In this document: positions 7,381-15,810 of the stretch, one piece after another
How positions within the stretch are numbered: position 1 is the stretch's first letter
How the letters are laid out: the number at the start of each line of letters is the position of its first letter
NCBI GenBank assembly: GCA_002366835.1
Contig: DFBZ01000121.1
Span: 1-22,191 of the forward strand
Direction: 5' to 3'
Origin: Gammaproteobacteria bacterium UBA3067
Lineage (GTDB): Bacteria > Pseudomonadota > Gammaproteobacteria > Pseudomonadales > UBA3067
DNA: 22,191 nucleotides
Program-made: the position numbers and the translations under genes
Notes under the pieces: generated by a model
Told to the model about the DNA's origin: nothing
The model's database searches: none
The model's input: only the letters and a program-made list of their open reading frames with translations

Positions 7381-9309
7381 TTAGGGGCGGCTTTTAATTA
7401 AATCGTCCACCACGTTGGGGTCAGCCAAGGTACTGGTGTCGCCGAGCTTATCCAGGTCATTGGCCGCGATTTTACGCAGTATGCGACGCATGATTTTACC
7501 CGAGCGGGTTTTTGGTAAGCTCGGAGCCCACTGGATGGTATCGGGCTTGGCGATGGCGCCAATTTCTTCCTTCGTTTTTTCCACCAGCTCAGTGCGTAAT
7601 TCGTCAGTGGGTTCAATGTCATGCATCAGGGTGACGTAGGCGTATATGCTCTCACCTTTAATGTCGTGTTTGATGCCCACGACGGCGGCTTCGGCCACTG
7701 CGTCGTGTAATACCAATGCGCTTTCAATTTCCGCAGTGCCTAAGCGGTGGCCTGAGACATTGAGCACGTCATCGGTGCGACCAGTGATCCAGTAATAACC
7801 ATCTTTATCACGCCGTGCTGCATCTCCCGCTTCATAGTAACCAGGGAAGCTGCTGAAGTAGGTTTCTATGCAGCGCTGATGGTTCCTGTATACCGAACGG
7901 ACCTGCCCAGGCCATGACGATTTGATAACCAGTACGCCCGATGCTTCGCCTTCCAGCTCATTGCCCTTGCTGTCGAGTAGGGCGAGGTCGACGCCAAACA
8001 ATGGTTTGGTGGCTGAGCCGGGTTTTAGATCGGTGGTTCCAGGTAAAGGAGAAATCATAATACCACCGGTTTCTGTCTGCCACCAGGTATCAACAATGGG
8101 GCAGCGGCTGTCACCGACGACGTTGTAATACCATTCCCATGCTTCGGGATTAATCGGTTCGCCGACTGTGCCGAGAATGCGGAGGCTGGAGCGGTCGGTT
8201 TTTTTCACCGGTTCATCGCCTAATCCCATCAGGGCGCGCAAGGCGGTGGGGGCAGTGTAAAAAATATTCACTTGGTGTTTGTCCACCACTTCCCAGCAGC
8301 GTGATGCATGGGGGTAGTTGGGAACACCTTCAAACATTAAGGTGGTTGCGCCATTGGCGAGAGGGCCGTAAACAATATAGGTGTGGCCGGTTACCCAGCC
8401 TACGTCGGCGGTGCACCAGTAAATATCACCATCGTGATAATCAAAAACGTATTTATGGGTGAGAGCCGCCTGCACCATGTAGCCCCCAGTGGTGTGCAAA
8501 ACGCCTTTGGGTTTGCCGGTGGAGCCAGAGGTATACAGAATAAATAGCGGATCTTCGGCGTTCATTTCTTCGGGGGCGCAGTGGGCATCGGCTGTGGCGA
8601 CGGCATCGTGATACCAGATGTCGCGCTCATTGTGCCAAGCTACGTCTACGCCGGTGCACTGCACTGTGAGCACGGTGTGTACATTGGGACAGCTGCCCAG
8701 GGCTTTTTCACTGTTGCTCTTAAGGGGCACCGTCTTGCCGCCGCGACGACCTTCGTCGGCGGTGATGAGTACGCTACAGTCGGCATCCAGAATGCGATCT
8801 TTCAGGGCTTCTGGCGAAAAGCCGCCAAATACCACGGAGTGAATTGCGCCAATGCGAGCGCAGGCCAGCATGGCGTAGGAGGCCTCTGGAATCATGGGCA
8901 TATAAATGCAGACGCGGTCTCCCTTTTTTACTCCACGGCTTTTAAGCGCATTGGCCAGTTTGCAGACGTGTTGGTGTAGTTCTTGGTAGGTGATTTTCTC
9001 ATCTTGCCCATCGTCAGCTTCCCAGATGATGGCTACCTGATCGGCTCGGCTTTCAAGGTGGCGGTCAATGCAGTTGTAAGAGGCGTTCAGTGTGGCCCCA
9101 TCAAACCACTTTGCCTCACCTTTGCTGAAATCGTATTGGCTGACCTGTTGCCAGGGTTTTGTCCAAGTAATCAGTTCGTTGGCGCGGTCGGCCCAGAAGG
9201 TATCCGGGTCATTGATAGATTGCGCATACCAAGTGTCGTACTTTTCTTTATTAATATGGGCGTTGGCTTTGATTGCTTCGGGTACGGGATGGCTTTTGAT
9301 ATCGTACAT
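7381..9309 (-). CDS. acs: Acetyl-CoA synthetase
   Basis: 642-residue AMP-forming enzyme: acetate + ATP + CoA gives acetyl-CoA + AMP + PPi, letting the cell grow on acetate. The adenylate-forming signature 'LYTSGSTGKPKGV' is in the middle of the protein. 'DTWWQTETGG' (motif A5) and 'YYWITGRTDDVLNVSGHRL' (hinge and C-domain) are present. 'PKTRSGKIMRR' carries the catalytic lysine at about K605, the site acetylated by Pat-type enzymes in other bacteria. Length is that of the classical Acs. CAGGAA precedes the ATG at a usable distance. The gene begins 42 bases after pgi stops and may be co-transcribed with it; a strong hairpin follows. Confidence 0.97.
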   Translation of the reverse strand: MYDIKSHPVPEAIKANAHINKEKYDTWYAQSINDPDTFWADRANELITWTKPWQQVSQYDFSKGEAKWFDGATLNASYNCIDRHLESRADQVAIIWEADDGQDEKITYQELHQHVCKLANALKSRGVKKGDRVCIYMPMIPEASYAMLACARIGAIHSVVFGGFSPEALKDRILDADCSVLITADEGRRGGKTVPLKSNSEKALGSCPNVHTVLTVQCTGVDVAWHNERDIWYHDAVATADAHCAPEEMNAEDPLFILYTSGSTGKPKGVLHTTGGYMVQAALTHKYVFDYHDGDIYWCTADVGWVTGHTYIVYGPLANGATTLMFEGVPNYPHASRCWEVVDKHQVNIFYTAPTALRALMGLGDEPVKKTDRSSLRILGTVGEPINPEAWEWYYNVVGDSRCPIVDTWWQTETGGIMISPLPGTTDLKPGSATKPLFGVDLALLDSKGNELEGEASGVLVIKSSWPGQVRSVYRNHQRCIETYFSSFPGYYEAGDAARRDKDGYYWITGRTDDVLNVSGHRLGTAEIESALVLHDAVAEAAVVGIKHDIKGESIYAYVTLMHDIEPTDELRTELVEKTKEEIGAIAKPDTIQWAPSLPKTRSGKIMRRILRKIAANDLDKLGDTSTLADPNVVDDLIKSRP

Positions 9310-9351
9310 GGGCGTCTATTCCTGCCGTCTATTGATGTCGTTAATGGTGAG

Positions 9352-11001
9352 TTATGCTTGGTTGGACCTTTTAAAACGTTTTATTAGCTGGTTGGTGGAG
9401 TCGTCGTAGTCTGAGCTTTGTTTCGGGTCGGAAAGCGATTGGTAAATTTCATCGCCAATCTTTTTGCCCAACTCCACACCCCACTGGTCAAAGGCATTAA
9501 TATCCCAAATTACGCTCTGTGCAAAGACCTTATGCTCATAAAGGGCGATAAGCGCCCCCAGGCTGGAAGGCGTAAGTTTGTCCATGGTGAGGGTGTTGCT
9601 GGGGCGATTGCCGGGGATGACTTTATGGGGCGCGAGTTTGTCTGCTTCCTCCTGAGAGTGGCCTTGTTGTAGTAACTCGTCGGTGGCTTGCTCCAGTGTT
9701 TTACCCACTAACATGGCACGGCTTTGACTGAGGCAGTTGGCAATCAGCATGGCGTGGTGCGAATTCACTGGGTTATGTGTGGTCAGTGGAAATATGAAAT
9801 CGACGGGGATAAATTGTGTGCCCTGATGAAAAAGCTGGTGGTAGGCATGTTGGCCATTTGTGCCTGGGCCGCCCCAGATAGCATAAGCGCTTGGGTAATC
9901 GAGCGCTCGGCCGGCGCGGTCGACTCTTTTTCCGTTGCTTTCCATCTCTAATTGCTGAAGGTATTCAGGCAGTGAGCGTAAATAATAATCGTAGGGTATA
10001 ACCGCTTGGCTATGGGCAGAAAAGAAATTGTTGTACCAGATTTGCAGCATTGCCAGAATAAAGGGCATGTTGTCTTGAGGCTCAGCAGTGAAGAAGTGCT
10101 CATCCATTTCATGGGCACCGTCCAATAAGGCCTGAAAATTATCCATACCGATGGCGATGGCGATGGGTAGGCCAATGGTTGACCAGAGGGAGTAGCGCCC
10201 GCCAACCCAGTCCCACATGGGAAAAATATTACTCTCAGCAATGCCAAAATCACTAGCGGCGGCAATGTTGCTGGATACGGCCACAAAATGTTTATCAACG
10301 GAGGTCTTCAGTTGTGGGTGTTGGCATATCCACTCTCTTGCCGCGATGGCATTGTGGAGAGTTTCCTGAGTACCAAAGGATTTCGAAGCAACAATAAACA
10401 AGGTTATTTCTGGGTGGAGTTTTTTCAGGGTCTCGACTATTTCACTGCCATCAATGTTGGCCACAAAATGACATTGCACCTTGTTTTGTTGATAGGGTGT
10501 GAGTGCTTCCACCACCATTTTTGGCCCGAGATAGGAGCCACCAATACCGATATTAACGACATCTCTTATTATTTTTCCACTACCGCCGACTACCTTACCT
10601 TGGTGTAATTGCTTGACGAACACAGCCATTTGTTTCTTGGCGCTGCTGATTTCATTGCTAATATTGCTATCTTTAACGTAAATAGGTGGATTACGCTTAT
10701 CTCGTAGTGCGGTATGCAGGGCCGGGCGATTTTCAGTGTGATTAATGGGCTCGCCTTCTCGTAAGGATTTACGGGCGGCATCAAAACCCAGCTCTTGCGC
10801 AAGGGCTTGGAATAAATCAAGGGTTTCTTTGGTAATCAGGTTCTTTGAATAGTCGAGATGTAGCCCGGCGGCTTCCAGTGAAAAAGAGTGTGCCCGCTGA
10901 CTACTTGTTGAGAAAAGTTCGCAAAGGGTGCTGGTGGCGATTTCTTTCTGGTGCTGGTGGAGCTTTTTCCATGTTATTGCGCTTGATAATCGAGTTGGCA
11001 T
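9352..11001 (-). CDS. pgi: Glucose-6-phosphate isomerase
   Basis: Interconverts glucose-6-phosphate and fructose-6-phosphate. The ATG at 11001 gives 549 residues, the size of the E. coli enzyme, and has GGGAGAG upstream; a GTG at 11040 would add 13 residues and is less likely. Family marks seen: 'NIGIGGSYLGPKMV' (phosphosugar-binding loop), 'DWVGGRYSLWSTIG' (signature 1), 'GPGTNGQHAYHQLFHQGTQ' with the active-site His, and 'INAFDQWGVELGKKI' with the late catalytic Lys. The order pgi-acs downstream of panD matches the Pseudomonas arrangement as I recall it. A run of nine G lies about 120 bases upstream of the start. Confidence 0.97.
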   Translation of the reverse strand: MPTRLSSAITWKKLHQHQKEIATSTLCELFSTSSQRAHSFSLEAAGLHLDYSKNLITKETLDLFQALAQELGFDAARKSLREGEPINHTENRPALHTALRDKRNPPIYVKDSNISNEISSAKKQMAVFVKQLHQGKVVGGSGKIIRDVVNIGIGGSYLGPKMVVEALTPYQQNKVQCHFVANIDGSEIVETLKKLHPEITLFIVASKSFGTQETLHNAIAAREWICQHPQLKTSVDKHFVAVSSNIAAASDFGIAESNIFPMWDWVGGRYSLWSTIGLPIAIAIGMDNFQALLDGAHEMDEHFFTAEPQDNMPFILAMLQIWYNNFFSAHSQAVIPYDYYLRSLPEYLQQLEMESNGKRVDRAGRALDYPSAYAIWGGPGTNGQHAYHQLFHQGTQFIPVDFIFPLTTHNPVNSHHAMLIANCLSQSRAMLVGKTLEQATDELLQQGHSQEEADKLAPHKVIPGNRPSNTLTMDKLTPSSLGALIALYEHKVFAQSVIWDINAFDQWGVELGKKIGDEIYQSLSDPKQSSDYDDSTNQLIKRFKRSNQA

Positions 11002-11118
11002 CAGAATATCTCTCCCAGAAGGTGTAAGGTCATTCTGCACTTAGCATAACGTGGATTGTCGTGCTCTGAAACCTGGAGAGGATGAATTTTGACGTAACGG
11101 GGAGGCTGTACTACTTTA

Positions 11119-11127
11119 GGGGGGGGG
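11119..11127. repeat. G9 homopolymer upstream of pgi
   Basis: Nine consecutive G on the plus strand, in the 248-base interval between the pan-operon terminator and pgi. Such tracts slip during replication. It lies about 118 bases before the pgi start, outside any gene. Confidence 0.9.
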
Positions 11128-11170
11128 TGAGCGCAAACAGGTTTTAGAGATGCCCTTAAGTGAAAACTTT

Positions 11171-11216
11171 AAAAACAAATAATAAAAAAGCGCCGCACTG
11201 GTGGGTGCGGCGCTTT
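11171..11216 (-). terminator. Strong rho-independent terminator of the pcnB-folK-panBCD operon
   Basis: A perfect 12-bp stem, AAAGCGCCGCAC (minus 11216-11205) with GTGCGGCGCTTT (11198-11187), and a 6-base loop, followed on the minus strand by TTTATTATTTGTTTTT. It lies 72 bases past the panD stop and closes the operon before pgi. Confidence 0.93.
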
Positions 11217-11288
11217 ATGCAGAGTCTTTTTAGCTTAAATGATCGGTTTGAAATCCGCGAAAATAAAAGCTGCTACAGCTCCAGGCGA

Positions 11289-11669
11289 CTAGGCGACCTG
11301 TACGGGGATAGCGTTGCTGGAGCGTACTATTTCATTGTCAGGGCCAAGATAAACCAGCCGTGGCTTGAAATTAAGCAGCTCGCTTGAGCTGTAGCCTGCG
11401 TAGGCACAAATGATCACCCTGTCACCAACATCTGCTTTATGTGCAGCTGCTCCGTTAACCGAGATCATTCTGGAGCCACTTTCACCGCGAATGGCATAAG
11501 TGGTGAAGCGTTCGCCATTATTTAAGTTGTAGATTTGGATCTGCTCGTATTCTTGAATACCTGCCATATCGAGCATATCGCCATCAATAGCGCATGACCC
11601 TTCATACTCAAGTTCCGCGTGGGTTACTTGGGCTTGATGCAATTTGGCTTTCAACATAGTGCTTTGCAT
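11289..11669 (-). CDS. panD: Aspartate 1-decarboxylase (proenzyme)
   Basis: 126-residue pyruvoyl enzyme that makes beta-alanine from aspartate for pantothenate. The self-cleavage site Gly24-Ser25 is intact ('YEGSCAIDGDML'), and Ser25 would become the pyruvoyl group. Lys9, Tyr22, Arg54 and Tyr58, the residues known to line the active site, are all at their usual positions. A purine-rich GGGGGCGG lies before the ATG. It is the last gene of the pan cluster, 125 bases after panC, with the operon terminator downstream. Confidence 0.97.
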   Translation of the reverse strand: MQSTMLKAKLHQAQVTHAELEYEGSCAIDGDMLDMAGIQEYEQIQIYNLNNGERFTTYAIRGESGSRMISVNGAAAHKADVGDRVIICAYAGYSSSELLNFKPRLVYLGPDNEIVRSSNAIPVQVA

Positions 11670-11794
11670 AGCTAGCCGCCCCCTGTTATTCGTGAATTAT
11701 GCATGCTGGTGCGCAATACTAATGTTATTTTCATTGGGTTTGAACAGCATTGTGCGCTGCGTCAACCGCAATGGCCGGCAAGTATGCCTCAAAC

Positions 11795-12649
11795 TTATTT
11801 CTGGTTCAACTCCAGCGCGAGATTATCAATCAGACGTGTTTTGCCCAAGAACGCTGCACCGAGAACCACAAGGCGCGCACTATCTGTGCTTGCGCATTCC
11901 AAGGTGTCTGCATCCCTTATTTCCAGATAATCAGTCGAAAAGCCAGCGCTTTCAAGGGATTGTTGCGCATTTTTTATGATCGTTGTGTGACTTTTCTCGC
12001 CGGATAGCAGCGCCAGTTTTATTTGCTCTAATGCTTGGTAAAGTGCGGGCGCTTTGTTTCGCTCTTCCTTGTCGAGATAACCATTGCGCGAACTCATTGC
12101 CAACTTGTCGGCTTCACGGCATGTTTCCAGGCCTATGATTTCTATTGGAAAACAAAGGTCTCTGACCATTTTTCGAATGGTGGTGAGCTGTTGGTAGTCT
12201 TTTTGTCCAAACACAGCTACATCCGGCTGTATCATATTGAATAGTTTTGTAACAACGGTTGTTACCCCATCAAAGTGGCCAGGACGCTTTTCGCCGCAAA
12301 GGTATTCGGTGCAGCCAGGCACATGTACCGTTGTTTGATCCATGCCGCTGGGGTAGATCTCCTCGACGGAGGGGGTTAGCAGAAAGTGATTACCTGCATC
12401 GAGCAGCTTTTGTTTATCTGCTTCGAGGGTGCGCGGGTAACTGTCCAGGTCTTCGTTAGGGCCAAACTGCATGGGGTTTACAAAAATAGTGCTTACCACT
12501 ACATCGGCGTAATTTAAGGCTTCTTTGACTAGGGAAATATGTCCGGCGTGAAGGTTGCCCATTGTGGGCACCAGGGCAATGCGTTTTTTTTCCATGCGAA
12601 GTGGGTGGAGCTCCTTGCGTATGGCTTTAATGGTGTTCAGGGTTTTCAT
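11795..12649 (-). CDS. panC: Pantothenate synthetase
   Basis: 284-residue ATP-dependent ligase that joins pantoate and beta-alanine to give pantothenate. It belongs to the HIGH-motif nucleotidyl-transferase superfamily: 'PTMGNLHAGHISLV' has His34 and His37. 'RPGHFDGVTTVVTKLFNM', 'AVFGQKDYQQL' and 'MSSRNGYLD' (KMSKS-like loop) complete the active site. Its ATG overlaps the panB stop by one base (TAATG), which points to translational coupling. Length is normal. Confidence 0.97.
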   Translation of the reverse strand: MKTLNTIKAIRKELHPLRMEKKRIALVPTMGNLHAGHISLVKEALNYADVVVSTIFVNPMQFGPNEDLDSYPRTLEADKQKLLDAGNHFLLTPSVEEIYPSGMDQTTVHVPGCTEYLCGEKRPGHFDGVTTVVTKLFNMIQPDVAVFGQKDYQQLTTIRKMVRDLCFPIEIIGLETCREADKLAMSSRNGYLDKEERNKAPALYQALEQIKLALLSGEKSHTTIIKNAQQSLESAGFSTDYLEIRDADTLECASTDSARLVVLGAAFLGKTRLIDNLALELNQK

Positions 12650-13449
12650 TAGCTGAATCCGTGCTCTTTGCCAGGGAAGTAGCTGTTTTTCACTGCGTGA
12701 TGATAAGCAGAAATTGCAGCTTGAATACTGCCGCCGTTTTCAGATAAAAAGTTTTTTACGAATTTTGCGGGTTTACCAGGGCTTAGTCCAAGCATGTCGT
12801 GCAGTACAAGCACCTGGCCGTCTGTGTCAGGGCCTGCGCCAATGCCAATGACGGGGATGTCGGCTTTTTCTGTGACAGCTTTACCCACAGCGTTGGGCAC
12901 ACATTCCAGCACCAGCATGGCTGCTCCGGCATCTTGCGCGGCCAATGCTTCACGAAGCAGTTGCTCTGCGGCTTCAGGGGTACGTCCTTGTACCTTGTAA
13001 CCCCCAAATTTATGCACCGACTGGGGAGTAAGGCCGAGGTGTACGCAGCTGGGAATGCCGCAGTCGCTGAGTCGTTTTACGGATTCATTGAGCCATTCGC
13101 CGCCTTCCAGTTTGACCAGCTCAGCCCCGGCTTGCATGAGTTTTGCCGAATTTTGTAGAGCTTGCTCTGGTGTGGCATAGGTCATAAAGGGCATATCAGC
13201 CATGATCAGGCTATGTTGGTTGCCGCGCGCCACGCTTTGAGTGTGGTAAACCATGTCATCGATGCTGACGGGGAGGGTGCTGTCACGTCCTTGCAGAACC
13301 ATGCCGAGGGAGTCGCCTACCAGCATCACTTCAACACCTGCCTCGGATATAAAGTGACTAAAGCAGGCGTCGTAAGCAGTGAGACAGGAGAACTTTTCAT
13401 TCTGTGCTTTGAGTTGAAGCAGTGTGTTGAGAGTGGCCTTATTGCTCAT
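12649..13449 (-). CDS. panB: 3-methyl-2-oxobutanoate hydroxymethyltransferase
   Basis: 266-residue enzyme that adds a hydroxymethyl group from methylene-tetrahydrofolate to ketoisovalerate, giving ketopantoate, the first committed step to pantothenate. 'MLVGDSLGMVLQG' and 'MADMPF' carry the metal ligands D46 and D85. 'LVLECVP' carries the catalytic Glu at about 182. The gene lies 74 bases after folK, which is apt because the reaction uses a folate cofactor. Its stop codon overlaps the panC start. Confidence 0.97.
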   Translation of the reverse strand: MSNKATLNTLLQLKAQNEKFSCLTAYDACFSHFISEAGVEVMLVGDSLGMVLQGRDSTLPVSIDDMVYHTQSVARGNQHSLIMADMPFMTYATPEQALQNSAKLMQAGAELVKLEGGEWLNESVKRLSDCGIPSCVHLGLTPQSVHKFGGYKVQGRTPEAAEQLLREALAAQDAGAAMLVLECVPNAVGKAVTEKADIPVIGIGAGPDTDGQVLVLHDMLGLSPGKPAKFVKNFLSENGGSIQAAISAYHHAVKNSYFPGKEHGFS

Positions 13450-13523
13450 TTTTTATCACTCGCTGTGTGGTGGGTGCTGGTGGGTTGAGTGTACATCATG
13501 TTCAGTTGCATTTTGAGTTTCTG

Positions 13524-14060
13524 TTAAAGAAGCTTTTGCAGGCGCTGTGCAGAAAGTTTTTTTAGGCTGTTTTTGAGTGGGGTGCCGGCCTCTATCTCCA
13601 GGCTCGGTGTGAGTTCCAGTAGCGGGATTACAACAAAGGCGCGATGATGAATTTCAGGGTGGGGCAAGGAAAGCTCGGGGCTATTCAGGCTTAACCACTG
13701 TGGCCTTCTTGCCTGGTCGGTATGTAGAGGGCGATAAAGTAATAAGTCCAAGTCTAGTATTCGAGGCCCCCAGCGCTCTGCTTTCCTTACACGGCCATGA
13801 ATATGCTCAATGTGTTGGCATTGTCGCAATAGTTCTACGGGAGAGAGGGCAGTGTTTATCTTGGCAACGGCATTGATGAAATCGTTTTGATCTTCTGGCC
13901 CTATGGGTGCGCTACGATAAAAGCTGGAGCACCCGTGCACGACTATTTCCGGTATTTGTTGAAGCTGCGCCAGTGCAGATTCCAGTTGCCGCTGTGGTTC
14001 GTCGAGGTTGGCTCCGAGGCCGATATAGGCTTCGGCCCCTTTGGTGTTGTGATTGCCCAT
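13524..14060 (-). CDS. folK: 2-amino-4-hydroxy-6-hydroxymethyldihydropteridine pyrophosphokinase (HPPK)
   Basis: 178-residue folate-pathway kinase that transfers pyrophosphate from ATP to hydroxymethyl-dihydropterin. 'AYIGLGANLDEPQRQL' is the N-terminal family start. 'SSFYRSAPIGPEDQNDFINAV' is the substrate-binding part. 'RWGPRILDLDLLLY' is the HPPK signature with its Mg-binding Asp pair. 'LPHPEIHHRAFVVIPLLEL' is the usual C-terminal block. It lies 18 bases after pcnB and is surely in the same transcript. Confidence 0.96.
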   Translation of the reverse strand: MGNHNTKGAEAYIGLGANLDEPQRQLESALAQLQQIPEIVVHGCSSFYRSAPIGPEDQNDFINAVAKINTALSPVELLRQCQHIEHIHGRVRKAERWGPRILDLDLLLYRPLHTDQARRPQWLSLNSPELSLPHPEIHHRAFVVIPLLELTPSLEIEAGTPLKNSLKKLSAQRLQKLL

Positions 14061-14078
14061 GGTTATTTTGTTTGTTCT

Positions 14079-15431
14079 TTAGTGCTGCTGGCTGTCCGGT
14101 TTCTTCTTGGGGCGTCGTCGTTTTTTTCGACCGGGTGGGTTGGGAGACAGTTCTGACACCATCTTTTTGCGCTCCACTTCATCCGCCTCTTGGTAAAGCG
14201 TCCACCATTCGCCAAGCCCTGGTTCTATTTCACCGGACTCCTCGCGAAGTAATAAAAAATCGTAGGCTGCCCGAAAGCGGGGGTGGCTGACCAGCCTTTC
14301 TGCTCTGTTGCCGTGCCGGCGGGGCAGCTTGAATTGTAGGTCCCACATTTCTCGCATTGCCGTGGTGAAGCGGCGTGGAACAGAAATGGTGCGAATTTGC
14401 TGATCGATAATGTGGTGGGAAGCCTTTTGTAAGGCCTGCATGGGGGGTAAACCCTCGTCTTGATGTTTCTGCATCTCTTCCCGCACAGGGTGCCAGAGCA
14501 GTATTGCGAAAAGGAAAGAAGGTGCAATATGTTTGCCTGCTTGTATTCGCGCATCGGTGTTACGCATGGCCTGCTGGATGAGTTGCGTGGCGTGCTCATT
14601 GGGCTGTGATGGAAAAAAGGGAAATAGATGGGCCACCAAGCCGTAGTGCTGCAGTAGACGCCAACTGGTTTCGGCATGGCCGCTGGTAAATATCTTTTGG
14701 CTTTCATCAAACAGGCGGGCAGAGGGAATGTGGTCAAGTAGATCACCCAGCCGGTATAAGGGTTCGGCGGTTTCCACTGCGATGTCAAAATCCAGTTTGG
14801 CGGCAAAGCGCACGGCACGCAGCATGCGCACAGGGTCTTCCTGGTAGCGGGATTCGGGGTCGCCGATTAATTGGATTTGGCGTTTGTTCAAGTCTTCGAG
14901 GCCGTTAGCAAAGTCGCGCACGGTAAAATCTTCGATGGAGTAATAAAGGGCGTTGATGGTGAAGTCACGCCTGAGTGCGTCTTCATCAAGGTTTCCGTAG
15001 ACATTATCTTTTAATAATTGCCCGGTTGCTGACTGCTGGTGCTGTGCATGGTCGGGGTCTTGTGGGGCGGCGCGAAAGGTGGCTACTTCAATCATTTCGC
15101 GCCCGAATAATACATGCACCAGGCGAAAACGGCGGCCAATCAAGCGCGAATTTCTGAATAAGGCGTTCACTTCTTCAGGGTGGGCGCTGGTGGCAATATC
15201 AAAATCTTTCGGGTGTCCACCCAGTAATAGGTCGCGAACGCCACCGCCCACCAGGTAAGCTTCAAAGCCCGCATTTTTTAGTCGATAAAGCACCTTGAGT
15301 GCGTTTTCGCTAATATTATTGCGGGAAATGCAGTGCTGGTCGCGGGGGATAATCTGGTGGCCGGAGGGCATTGTCTTTTTATTGCCGCCTTTTGTTGTTG
15401 GGGCTAAACGGTGAAACAGTTTTCGTAGCAC
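14079..15431 (-). CDS. pcnB: Poly(A) polymerase I
   Basis: 450-residue enzyme that adds A tails to RNA 3' ends and so promotes decay. 'YLVGGGVRDLLLGGHPKDFD' holds the nucleotidyl-transferase motif with the catalytic Asp pair at about D76 and D78. 'RRDFTINALYY' and 'DPVRMLRAVRFAAKLDFDI' are the class-II tRNA-nucleotidyltransferase-like blocks. 'IPRDQHCISRNNISENALKV' near the N-terminus sets it apart from Cca and matches PcnB. The basic tail 'GRKKRRRPKKKP' is typical. The start is a GTG at 15431, with an internal ATG at 15371 as alternative; the first keeps the usual N-terminus. A good sigma-70 promoter is just upstream. Confidence 0.95.
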   Translation of the reverse strand: MLRKLFHRLAPTTKGGNKKTMPSGHQIIPRDQHCISRNNISENALKVLYRLKNAGFEAYLVGGGVRDLLLGGHPKDFDIATSAHPEEVNALFRNSRLIGRRFRLVHVLFGREMIEVATFRAAPQDPDHAQHQQSATGQLLKDNVYGNLDEDALRRDFTINALYYSIEDFTVRDFANGLEDLNKRQIQLIGDPESRYQEDPVRMLRAVRFAAKLDFDIAVETAEPLYRLGDLLDHIPSARLFDESQKIFTSGHAETSWRLLQHYGLVAHLFPFFPSQPNEHATQLIQQAMRNTDARIQAGKHIAPSFLFAILLWHPVREEMQKHQDEGLPPMQALQKASHHIIDQQIRTISVPRRFTTAMREMWDLQFKLPRRHGNRAERLVSHPRFRAAYDFLLLREESGEIEPGLGEWWTLYQEADEVERKKMVSELSPNPPGRKKRRRPKKKPDSQQH

Positions 15432-15470
15432 GATGTTGTATTCGTTAGCTGATAAGGTTTAGGGATGGTC

Positions 15471-15499
15471 ATTAGAGAGAAAAGCGGACGGAAAGTCAA
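15471..15499 (-). promoter_or_regulatory. Sigma-70 promoter of the pcnB-folK-panBCD operon
   Basis: Minus strand: TTGACT (15499-15494), exact 17-base spacer, TCTAAT (15476-15471). Each box matches consensus in five of six positions. Expected start near 15464, about 33 bases before the pcnB GTG. It lies just past the terminator of the predicted small RNA, so the operon need not depend on cbrAB transcription. Confidence 0.65.
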
Positions 15500-15558
15500 A
15501 AAAGCGTAAGGGATGAAAGAAGGTGGTGTAATTTCTGCAATGGATAAGCTTTTGGCGG

Positions 15559-15628
15559 GATAAAAATAGTAAAGGCGCTAACAGCGCATCACTTTCTTAT
15601 TGTTATATTTGTGATGGATGTTAGCGCC
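15559..15628 (-). terminator. Terminator hairpin of the CrcZ-like RNA
   Basis: Minus strand: GGCGCTAACA (15628-15619) pairs perfectly with TGTTAGCGCC (15583-15574), and inside it CATCAC (15616-15611) pairs with GTGATG (15592-15587). The 18-base loop is A-rich. The stem is followed by TTTACTATTTTTATC. The plus-strand side has no T tract, so it works only in the minus direction. Confidence 0.8.
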
Positions 15629-15783
15629 CTCGATGTGCTGACCGGATTATTGGTTTTATTATATTCCGATACCTTAAGAAGGTAAGAGTATATGGTTGAT
15701 ATACGCTTACTCACTACGCGGTTATTTTGTTGTTGTGGGCTATTATTATTGTTCTATTTATTTTTATTGTTTTATGTCTTACA
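15563..15783 (-). ncRNA. crcZ: Predicted CrcZ-like small RNA (Hfq/Crc decoy)
   Basis: No protein gene fills this minus-strand stretch between cbrB and pcnB, the location of crcZ in Pseudomonas as I know it. A sigma-54 promoter places the 5' end near 15783, and a hairpin with a T-rich tail places the 3' end near 15563, giving about 220 nt. The RNA is strikingly A-rich and contains exact AANAANAA motifs: AACAATAA at 15771-15764, AACAATAA and AATAATAA at 15753-15743, AACAACAA at 15734-15727, and AACAATAA/AATAAGAA at 15604-15594 in the terminator loop. This is the motif bound by Hfq with Crc on repressed mRNAs, so the RNA could titrate that complex. Pseudomonas CrcZ is about 400 nt with several such motifs. 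Function is inferred; whether this genome encodes Crc cannot be seen here. Confidence 0.82.
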
Positions 15784-15793
15784 AGTTATAGGT

Positions 15794-15810
15794 AGCATTT
15801 TGCGTGCCAA
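15794..15810 (-). promoter_or_regulatory. Sigma-54 (RpoN) promoter of the CrcZ-like RNA
   Basis: Minus strand TTGGCACGCAAAATGCT: the -24 element TGGCACG is perfect, and the invariant GG (15808-15807) and GC (15796-15795) are exactly 10 bases apart. The -12 element reads ATGCT in place of TTGCW, one mismatch. Transcription should start near 15783. An activator of the CbrB class is required at such promoters. Confidence 0.85.

Noticed and set aside
8581..8979. Plus-strand ORF of 132 codons inside acs.
   Set aside because: Antisense shadow of a well-conserved gene; no ribosome-binding site and no recognisable domain.
13907..14290. Plus-strand ORF of 127 codons across the folK-pcnB junction.
   Set aside because: Antisense to two clear genes; composition rich in Arg, Trp and Cys as expected for a shadow frame.
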